The translations under genes were made by a program, and so were the position numbers. From Dirofilaria immitis (taxonomy: Eukaryota > Nematoda > Chromadorea > Rhabditida > Onchocercidae), in NCBI GenBank assembly GCA_024305405.1, contig JAKNDB010000109.1, positions 5,332,001 through 5,396,000 on the forward strand: a stretch of DNA of 64,000 nt. The letters are read 5' to 3'. The notes below the pieces were generated by a model. The model did no database searches and was not told where the DNA came from. It worked only from the letters and a program-made list of their open reading frames with translations. This document shows, in pieces, positions 54,701 through 64,000 of the stretch; the stretch's first letter is position 1, and each line of letters opens with the position of its first letter.

Positions 54701-57700
54701 AACGCGATCTTTCCAGATCATAGTGGTGTGCCACATCATCATCATTAGTTTTTTCACTTCTAACACATGAGCTCTTCAAAAGTGTGCCATTATCGACATT
54801 GTTTTCAATACCATTTTTATTAAACGCGTCTGCAGAAATCGTTCTTTCTCTGGTGCAATTATTGTTGCTCAAGTGACAGGCCCAGTAGTTGGACATCAGT
54901 GCTGATGGCGAGGTTGACGAAGCAGTATTACTCGCTGCCTTAAAATAACAATTGAAAATTTTTCTGTTAAATAATATATATGTATATATAACATTCTAAA
55001 AAATGGGTGTAAAATCTCAGAAATATCCACAACGCTATCAATAAATGCAAAGGATAGTTTGTGACTTTCTGATTTGCCTGTGAATACTGTATATGCATGT
55101 TATACTCCTTAAAGAATTGTAGAAGCTGCAACGTAAGTGACGAAAAGAAGAGAGAGGGGTATAATATAGCAAGCGATACAATTTACGTTCGGAACACCTG
55201 CGTGATTAAGGCTTCTCACTTTATAATATTACATATTGAGGCGCAGAAATTTAAAGGCCAGAATAAACTGCTCCATCTCTCTATTCTGTTCCTCTTAGAA
55301 AATGCTTTCATTTTCTTCATCCCTTCATCTTTGCACTCCAACTGCAATAGTATGAATCTTCGAATTACTTAGCTATTCTAGTTGCATAGTCTTCTTACAT
55401 GGATCACTAAGAACGAGTTACAAATGAAGATAAAGTGAGGAACGTGCACAAAATGGCAGTTCTCAAAACCGCAAAACATTTTTCGTAATATTTCACAATA
55501 AAGGCTGATTTTCCACCACCAAACTCAAGAAAATAAATTCATCTATTGATATATCCAACCTTTCTATTGATAAAAGCTTAAATGACATCTATAAAGCTAA
55601 AGTATACATGAAATGATGAGGAAAAAAGTTAAATTTTTTTGAAAAAGAAGCAAACCTGTAAAAATTGCTGCTGCAATAAAGCCGTATAAGGAGCAATATT
55701 TGAATATGCAAAATTATGTGCTGTCTGAAATTGTAACAAAAGTGCTCGGTAAAGTACCATTTGATCACCAAACTCAAACGCTGTTGATGAAGCCTGCGTT
55801 GCAGCTGCTGTACATTTCTTGCTACTCATATGGGATGAATACGAACCCGAATGTGAAAATCTCTTCTGGCAGTGCGAGCACTGCAATGAACACTTATTTT
55901 GCAGTGTAAGTTACAGTTTGAAGTACACACATAAAAATACATTATTGAAAAATCTCCATAATATTTATATAAACAATAGAAATTTCTGATAAATCTTCGA
56001 CTTAAATTTCTTTTATTATTTGTGCCCAACGAACCTGTTTTTTTAAGACTTCGCAAAAGTACGGATGTGATCAAAGGTGAAGAGGTGAAGGAAATAGAAA
56101 TTCACGACTATTAAGTATATCATTATAAGAATGAAGATGTTCGTAAAACATGACTAAATGTTTGCATTATATAATCATTTCGGAGTTTTTTCTTTTTTTA
56201 ATTTTATACCAGCATGACAATATAGGAAAGAAAATGACAATAAATGCTGTGCTAAAAACTATCGCACCATTGGAATAAAGATGCAAAATCAAAAGAAAAA
56301 AAAATATGATTTTACGTATTTTATTCAAATAAATATAAAATTGACGAACATGACGGAAATGATTGAAACTCTTATTCATACTTCTTTTAATATTGCAATA
56401 ACCCATTAAACAACTATTTCAGTGTTTTGACTGACGCAAATAAACGAAAAATCAGAGGCAGCAGCAAAAGAATTTTATATTCCTATCACTAAAATAAAGT
56501 GAATTGTAAAACTTATTTGATAAGCTAAATAGGACATATCCAAACAATTCACTATTCACCTTGAGTTATATGTTTCATGCCGTCGTCAGATAGGCCATCA
56601 ACGATCTTACGAGAAAACATACGGATATGATAAAGTGCAGAGGAAGAATGGCGATAAAGCCAAGAAAATTATGAGAATTCAAAACATCATATGAAATATT
56701 TGGATAAAGCGTGTGAAATTGAAAAATGGAATCAATGGCATACAATTTATACCTTGGGACATCGTTCAGCGATGCAAATAATGTCTTCGGACCTAAAATC
56801 AAGATATATCGAAACTTCTAATTACGCAGTTCTTTAAGTGATAACTAGAAGCCGAATGTTGTGTAATGAAGGAATTCTGTTTTGAAGACAAACCACTCTA
56901 TCAATACTGTCTGATTCCGGCCAGTTCATGATTCATAACTTCGCAGTTTGAAATGTTTAACTATGGTTGGCCAACAAGTGACAATAATTCATCTCAGTTG
57001 AAACTTTCAAAAATATGCTCTAGAGTGCTTCGATGATATCAAACCATTTTCACTCATGCACTGCGACAGGGTATCTGAATAAAATTTTTGAAAGGATTGA
57101 AAAAAACATACACATGTTAGGCATAGTGGCAAAATCCGTATGTAATATGCCTAACATGTAGACAATCCTATTTTCGATATAAATCTATTAAAAAGTATGA
57201 AATAATATTGGAACAAAGCTCCATAGTCAATATACGATTTTAAGCAAAAAGTTACAGATGCTACTAATAAATACAGCGAATATTAACAATAGTAAAATAA
57301 ATGGAAAGGAAGAAAAGGATACAATGCAGTGACCTATCCAGTTCCATTTCGTTTTAAATAGCCGCTGTGACATTTCTGAAATCTTGAAATTATCATCAGT
57401 ATTTACCTTTACAGTCACCGATAATATCAGCTGACACTACCCTTACGCAATAGATATTATCCATAAACTCTCCGAAATAATTATAAAGTGTTTGGATTTA
57501 AAAAAAAAAAAAAATCCTGCTTCGAAGATATGCCTGTTAGTGCTCTCATTTTCTTTCAAAATTTTTCATGTCTAAGTTCTTTGATTGTTAGTGTTAAAAC
57601 TACCAGAAAGGAAGGATCAAAATTAAAAAGATCTTGGAATGCGATCATTATGGCTGACTCTGAATTCTGTATCGAATATGGAATCATGAAAATGATCGAT

Positions 57701-60700
57701 GGATGTTGCTCTGAACAAATAATGGTACAGGAGGAAAAAGATTGAAAGGATACGGTAACTGAGATAGGTCGTACACAGAATGCGTAAACGCAAAAACTGT
57801 GAAGAACAGACGGAGACGCACACCTGCTCAACATGTTACTATTGCTTTGTTATATCAAAATAATTGCTGTTTAAGCAATAGAAATGGCTGAATGGTGAAG
57901 CAACTATACGGTAACGGTAACAGGAAGGATCGTGATCTTTTGGTCGCCAATAATCCTGTGTATCGTATTGAATGCCAGTGTTACCCCTTCTACAATTACT
58001 CGATAGTTAATAAATGAACTTGCTGCATAATTATTAATACATGAAAGAGTAAATATAGAGATGCAAAAAAAGTTAATTACACAACACAATGTTAACAATC
58101 CATCCGTAATTTCATTTTATAGTAAATAATCAATACATTGAACATTAAATGTTAGCAATATCTTCTTGTGGTATAAAAAGGACAGTAGCGGTAAAATAAA
58201 GTTATTCACTGTAAGCAGAGCTAAATAAAATGAAAGAATACTATCGATAAATTTCGAGAAGAAAATCAGTTAAAATGTACACATAGATGATGAAATGAAC
58301 AGTAAGTATTTTAGATAACTGCACGTAAGAATGTGTATGTATATATTTATCTTTATCAACGGGAAAGATAGGATGATTTATAAATTTTTGGAAAATTTTT
58401 ATAGGGCAAGGAAAAAAGGTATATATATGTCTATGTATAACGAGCGAGGAAGGAAAATTGGAGAAGGGGAAACACGGGTAGAAAAAGTCGGGAAGTTTTA
58501 ACGGGAACGCTTGGTGCGCTTCATTGATCCCGAACAGGTGTTCTTTCTTTTTTCACCTCCCAAAGCAGACATATATATAGAGAGATATATATATACCTCC
58601 ATAACCTGTTTGTTCGCAGGATACTTTCCGCCCTCCATTATCCATTATCACATCGTCAGCAACTAAAAGGGGAGACGGGGACATCTTTAAAATGACCAGC
58701 AACAAAAACGGCTTAAAAAGTCATGATATTTCGAGGATAAAAACAAGCAAAGTTTGTATTTCTTTATTTTCAGTGCAAAAGTCGCCATGCAATCAACTGA
58801 ACACTAACAAAAAACTAAAAAGCGATTTCCATATATAACAGATCATGGTCGCAATAAAATCATGAAAGAAAAAAAAAAACTGAAAGCTCTGAATAAGTCT
58901 AAGGCGTCTCACAACTTTTCTCCACTAAAATTAACATGAAACTTTTAATCCATAGTGCTTTTTCGAGTGACATAAAATAACTGCGGCAATATGTGTTAAA
59001 TCATTATGCGTTATTATTTCTACTTTGAATATATTGTTTAAACGCCATAAAAAACAAAGTGTTAGAAGATCAAAAAAATATGATAATGGAAACATGCAGA
59101 GTAAAATGAAGAATATGAAGATCTAACTTTTGGACATCGTAACCGACTGTATATTATGGAGAGTTGAGCTTAGCGAAAATTATAAAATTTAGAGAGTAAA
59201 ACAAGAAAATTGAAGGTATGCTTGCTAGGCGTTCTTGATAATACTGATTTAAAAACTATGCATCAGTTTTGTTTTCCTGTATACATATAAGCCATATGGA
59301 TATGCTTTTGATCGTATAATATTTCCTAGTAATACTTCATATATATCAACTCTCAGAATAGTATTAAGTAATTAAGAGAAGTAATATCTTATAAAATTCG
59401 CATTTAAAGACTTGATAAGCGTCATATTTGACAACACAATTAATTATCTATTACATATTACATATGATCAAATTCAAAAGACTATCTACAGATTTGTACG
59501 TATCTCGCATATAACCCATTACGTTTTTATTATTAGCATCATTACTGCATCCATTTTTATCCTATCATCTCTACTGATATTGTTGATCTCTCTCGAAGAC
59601 ACCCAAAAATAGTAATATTTCTAAACTTTCAGGTTTGAGAAGTTCTATCAATTTACTAAGATTTGAAACTTCGTGGTCTGTATCACCAAAAACTACGGTT
59701 TTGACAAATAATTTAATGCTCAGAGTTTGCAAAAGAAATTGGATAATAAATGCTGGAGTTTGATACGTCATTATAAATTTGTTATTGCTATTGGTTGCAA
59801 TAAATAAATAACATTCAAAGCTATACTTTGTAAACTGCACAGAATTTAGTGAATTAGTACAGATTTTCTAACTACATTCTAAACACTATATTTCAGATAC
59901 CTATAGGAACAAAAAAACGAAGGAAGAATGGAAAGATTGAATTAACAGAATAAATTGTCACTGCATACCTGTTCTACAGTTTATTTATATGTGTAGGCAA
60001 CTTACATGATCTAAAATATATGATATTTAATCATTAGTTTTAATCGATTCCGTTATCCTAATACTAAATAATTCTATCCAAGTAGTCTTCGAATTTGTAA
60101 AATAATTAATGCAAGCTTAAGCCAATTAATTCAATTACTAAATTGTGAAATAGGTATCATGATGCTACCACGATTACAGGAACTGTTCAGAGCCTTGCCC
60201 GAATCTTAGAAATAAACTTTACGTTCGGCTCGTCATGAATAATCTAGTGTTAAGGCAAAGAAATTTTAAATGAACTTAATTTCTTCTCAATATATTCAAA
60301 GAAAGAAATGAAGAGAATTTTCCAAAGAATCAGTCAACCAGTTTTCGCGAAGAAAGTACTAGACAGACTTACGCAGATGCACTAAGTATATGTATTAATA
60401 TAAATTTACATACACTACCCTAAAAGATCGAGTGTTTTTTAAATAAACAAAAAAGATCTATACAGGAGAAAAAATATGAAAAGATATCAATAAAGAATAT
60501 AACAGAAGTTTTAGTAAAATACTTCAAAAAATAGTGTATAGAATAATGAATGTAAAACTGAAATCTCATTGTAATCAAATGTTCAAGTACTACTTATGAA
60601 AAGAGGAGGATAATCTGTGTATGAAAGCGTTTAAATAGCTTAGAAATGATAAAAGAAAAGTTTTGAGAGAAACCGTGAAGTGCAAACCTGGAAGGGCTTT

Positions 60701-60948
60701 TCACCGCTGTGAATTCGGATGTGCTCCTTAAGATGATGCTTGAATTTAAATGCTTTTGGACATTCTGAGCACTTAAATTTCCGCAGTGCTTCATCGGAAC
60801 ACTGTACAGTGGCTTTGAGGCGCTCACCAACGTACACGGCGTTGGATGTTCCTGCTACTGTGGAATCCTTTGTCGTATCCAAAACTCCGAGCATCTTTCC
60901 ACTCCTTTTCACTGCTGCTAGGGGTTTAACACTTCCACAGTGCTTAAG
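51730..60948 (-). CDS. zag-1: ZAG-1 / ZEB zinc-finger homeodomain repressor
   Basis: ZAG-1 is the nematode ZEB repressor; it controls neuron differentiation and axon guidance. Minus-strand exons: 60688-60948, 55656-55880, 54475-54938, 53689-53889, 53164-53418, 52815-53071, 52411-52582, 52033-52133 and 51730-51822; about 675 residues for this part. N-terminal C2H2 fingers read [20 protein letters not shown] and [19 protein letters not shown] homeodomain follows, split between exons 54475 and 53889 (recognition helix [17 protein letters not shown]). Next is the CtBP-binding motif PLDLSIK. Three C-terminal fingers follow: [40 protein letters not shown] and [18 protein letters not shown], ending KPYRD. 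Duplicate N- and C-terminal finger clusters around a homeodomain are the ZEB layout. Frame breaks at 54574 (homeodomain) and 53058-53061 are probably base-call errors. The first intron shown is 4.8 kb. The 5' start is unsettled: an in-frame ATG lies at 60894 and further exons may lie upstream. Confidence 0.96.
57821..58560. promoter_or_regulatory. Intronic E-boxes in the large zag-1 intron
   Basis: The 4.8 kb intron 55881-60687 holds a CACCTG at 57821-57826 and a CAGGTG at 58535-58540, with a CACCT half site at 58554-58558, inside a less AT-rich block running to about 58700. These are ZEB-type recognition sequences. Function is inferred only from the motif and the host gene. Confidence 0.3.
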
Positions 60949-61475
60949 CTACGACCACATGTCATAGATATAATACTGTAATTAAATTGTAATTAAGTTT
61001 AATTCATATAGCGTCCGAAATCATGACATAAATTGACTACAGTATTCAGCAAACGATGATCTGGAAAAAGTGAAAAGAAAATCATTATTTCCAAAATGAT
61101 TATCCTTTAATGGTATAGAATCAGATAGATTCGGCAAACAATCATGCAATAAGAGTGGAAATTCAGTAATGATAGGCACTGATTTGAAAAAAAAATGACA
61201 GGATACTACTGTAATTCTAGTAATGCCAAGAAGAGCATCACACTAATTCATGGATCGGTCGCCTGCTAATAGTTCATAATACCAATTCTTCCCTTAGGTT
61301 TCTATCACTGGCTTTTTTTTTCTATGAAATATATGTATATACCATATTTTCCTGCTTTGACCAAGTAAATTATAGCACTGTGAAACACAGAAACACTGAA
61401 ATTCTACTTCAGTTTATGCTTCTTGCATATCGTCAATTGTTCAAAAAAATTTCTATCAAGTGATTTTTCGATTAC

Positions 61476-61564
61476 TTTAAAAAACAAATATCGAATATGC
61501 AGTTCGTTTTCAGTACCTTCTTCAGGCGGATTCAGCACCTTCTGTAATTTTGGTGATTTTGACA
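61476..61564 (-). CDS. Possible upstream zag-1 exon
   Basis: On the minus strand a good acceptor (ttatttcag) opens an 89-base frame reading SKSPKLQKVLNPPEEG and onward to a donor at AAA|gtaatcg. Its phase would join in frame to the exon at 60948. It has no recognisable domain, and the alternative donor after GAAGAAG would not keep phase. It is a candidate only. Confidence 0.35.
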
Positions 61565-61709
61565 CTGAAATAATATCTGAAAACGAATACTGATAGTGGA
61601 CTATGGGAGAGAAGTTTGGGAGCAAACAGGAGGTATAAGCTGCGACGTTAATAAGAAGCATTTTCATTAGCGATGAAAGAGAAGGAGGAAGCATCTACAC
61701 AAACATACA

Positions 61710-62002
61710 CAGGTGTTCTGTTTATAATGTTTCGAAAAATTCGTCACACAAAGGATGTAATGGATTGAGAAAACAACTGTCAAACATGATTTTATTTCAG
61801 CAGCACCTGAAAAATTGATCTCACTCTCAGTCGTGAACGAAATACTCACTTTCTCTCTTAATGTAATATAATTTTATCAATTGAATGCAAAATTCAAGAA
61901 GTTGGTTACACTCCTGTAATTTCCTTGATGAACCATAATAAGCATACACAGCGTTGAAAAGTGCTAAAAATCAAAAAAGTCAGTTATGCCGCTTTACAGG
62001 TG
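61710..62002. promoter_or_regulatory. Cluster of three ZEB-type E-boxes upstream of zag-1
   Basis: CAGGTG at 61710-61715, CACCTG at 61804-61809 and CAGGTG at 61997-62002 fall within 293 bases on the 5' side of zag-1. ZEB proteins bind paired CACCT(G) sites through their two finger clusters, and C. elegans zag-1 is reported to repress itself. Autoregulation here is an inference. Confidence 0.4.
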
Positions 62003-62079
62003 ATAAAAGTGAATGATGCTGATATGCTTCAAGATGCTGGCATAGCTGATTAAAACAATTTCAGATGGTAAGGTTTGAA

Positions 62080-62080
<1 letters not shown>

Positions 62081-62115
<35 letters not shown>
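62081..62115. repeat. (TA)n microsatellite
   Basis: About 17 TA dinucleotides in a row. Simple sequence, likely variable in length. Confidence 0.95.
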
Positions 62116-62121
<6 letters not shown>

Positions 62122-64000
62122 GCAAATAAAAGTGAATGGATGCTAAATAAAACAAAAGTCCGATCAGAATATTTTCTCAATATTTTGCAGAAGTGATTGA
62201 GAAGTTTGAAAGAATACTTTCCCATTATTGTTTAGAAATGTAATAAGTGAAAGAGGGCAAAAGCAACATATGAAATAATAGAAACTATCGAATTTGCTGC
62301 GGATTGAGACTCAAAAAATACGGCGTGATCAATTTGAATTGATCTGTACAGAAGTGTTGAATTACATTGACTGATTACCCTATGAGATAAAATCACTTTT
62401 GTTTACAGTTCCAGAGATTCGTCTATTATGAATTATTTTATAAACATATTGAATGACCGGTAATCTAATTTGACTCAACTAACGAAAACGATGGTTAATT
62501 CAGTAAGCAAGTAATTCATTGCCATTGCAACATTAAGCTGTTCCATTAATGTTTCATAGTTATTAAATGGAAGGTTTACAAATAGCAATGGTTACATATG
62601 ATGGAAGCATGATAATAGTATCTTAAAAATCCCTATCAGGTTAATGGCGGAATATCAAAATATTTGATAACTTAGTCAACAGATACTGAGCGATATCGTT
62701 TGACGGACGGTATCGAAAACTTTTTCCAAACAATATATACAGGAGCGCGATGAAATGTGACCTCAATTTAATCAAGAGGTAAGCTGCAGAGAGTTAGAAA
62801 TAAAAAAATATACCATTGGGTTTCATGGGGTAGATTTTATAATTATGGGCAAATGATGGCTTATAATTCAACATCTTTCGTTACTAAACATCATGGAATC
62901 AGAAGATAACAGATCATACTCATTTTGACAGAGGTGTGTATCTTTAGTTGCAATTGCAATGATTTGTCTTTCACTGAACAAAATGACTGTTTGTTCAAAT
63001 TTCGTTTGCTAAATATTAACTGCAAGCTCAGAGTGAGCAGAAATAAACAAGGACGGAAATTGTGCATACACCATTAGTTAAGCAGGAGTCTGAGAAGAGG
63101 ATAAGAGTTCATAAAGCACCGATGGTTCAGGATGATCATCTTGTTTCCATAGATTACCAACTGAAAATGCATAGCTTAGAAAGACGAAAAATACATAATT
63201 TTATGATAGTCTTCTCACAGTAACTTAAAAACAAAAAATGTCCTGACGCTTATTACAACTGGATTATATAACGCTCAAATGGGAAAAAGCTCGTCAAAGA
63301 TCATTTCTTTGTGAATGTTTTTATTTCTTGTTTTTATGATAATGTATATCAAAGTCATTTATGACCAAACATTCTAATTCTTTTGATTTTTCTAAACTTC
63401 TAAATAATTCTTCTCTGGTGATTCTAATTAGTTCGTTGATGGACTCGGATAAATAAAATTTTGGAAATATAAAGTCATGATTGTGAGAACCTTCTCAGGG
63501 AATACTTTCCTCAAGACCGGCTATTCTATAAGTGCTTCTAGGGTTGTGATTAAACAGGGCAGTTAGATTATTTATGATGATGAAATGTGAAGCTTGTGTA
63601 AAGAAAAAGGAGCATGTATTGCACATATTGCACAGATAGGAGGATTACAGCATCGAGAACATGGATGTGATAGAAATGCCCCGTTTTGATGAAGTAGCAA
63701 AAAGGATGAAAGAATGGAGAGATAGACGGGAAGTGATGATTTAACGATAGGTGGAGTAGAAGGTAAGGCACTCCAGCAGACCGAACAGGACGACTGAGAC
63801 ATTAAGTAATTGGATAAGAGAAATGAGGTATAGTAGCGCCAGAGATAGGCCAGCCAAAATGGATTAGTTTGAACCCATCTGTCCTGCTGCCCTTCATTTC
63901 TTCCTTCTTCCTTCGCATTGAATGCTACTGCTGTGCTTCAAATCATCCTTTAGCAACAAGCCCTTTACAGCTTCATCGACCGATCAGCAACTGATTAAAC
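62116..64000. other. 5' flank of zag-1, no gene recognised
   Basis: AT-rich up to the window edge. Overlapping minus-strand frames at 63568-63802 read a Cys-, Pro- and Ser-rich segment in somewhat GC-richer DNA, with no splice context or family. Further zag-1 5' exons or promoter could lie here or beyond. Confidence 0.45.

Noticed and set aside
55192..55197. Other CACCTG/CAGGTG sites (for example near 7887, 39447, 49347 and 55192)
   Set aside because: Single, scattered copies at about the frequency expected by chance; only the upstream cluster of three near zag-1 stands out.

Overview
This window is nuclear DNA of a nematode, probably a filarial or related clade III worm. It is strongly AT-rich, its genes are split into many short exons (mostly 35-290 bases) with GT-AG introns, and it carries nematode-type families: a major sperm protein (MSP) domain gene, an UNC-24-type stomatin fused to an SCP-2 domain, and ZAG-1. 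The genus is inferred, not shown.

Layout. (1) About 32-4016, plus: the 3' part of a gene for an extracellular protein with repeated MAM-like modules; its 5' end lies outside. (2) 4017-6898: intergenic, with one weak secreted-type ORF. (3) 6899-16853, plus: UPF2/SMG-3, the nonsense-mediated decay scaffold, in 22 exons. (4) 17736-22550: a roughly 900-base, more than 99 percent identical inverted repeat with a 2.9 kb spacer. One arm is the 3' end of the ARF gene; the other is an inverted copy lying behind UPF2. (5) 22044-24414, minus: ARF1-type GTPase in five exons. (6) 26486-29299, minus: UNC-24/STOML1-like stomatin with SCP-2 domain. (7) 30337-31121, minus: MSP-domain protein. (8) 31122-40352: about 9 kb with no convincing gene, two clean hairpins and a weak minus-strand coding candidate. 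(9) 40353-45353, plus: a Wnt ligand most like Wnt5/CWN-2. (10) 45354-51729: intergenic, nothing convincing. (11) 51730 to about 60948 (perhaps 61564), minus: ZAG-1/ZEB zinc-finger homeodomain repressor, with a CtBP-binding motif and ZEB-type E-boxes upstream. (12) The rest is its 5' flank.

The genes do not form one pathway. UPF2 serves mRNA surveillance, ARF serves vesicle traffic, UNC-24 and ZAG-1 serve neurons, and Wnt serves polarity and migration. From memory, the C. elegans counterparts smg-3, unc-24, zag-1 and cwn-2 all lie on chromosome IV, so the window looks like a conserved linkage block.

Two cross-cutting observations stand out. First, the inverted duplication of the ARF terminal exon creates a possible long dsRNA locus. 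Second, the conserved genes hold about a dozen reading-frame breaks, nearly all at short homopolymer runs. These look like sequencing or assembly errors rather than pseudogenes, so the gene models bridge them. All exon coordinates were worked out by eye from frame, splice sites and family similarity.
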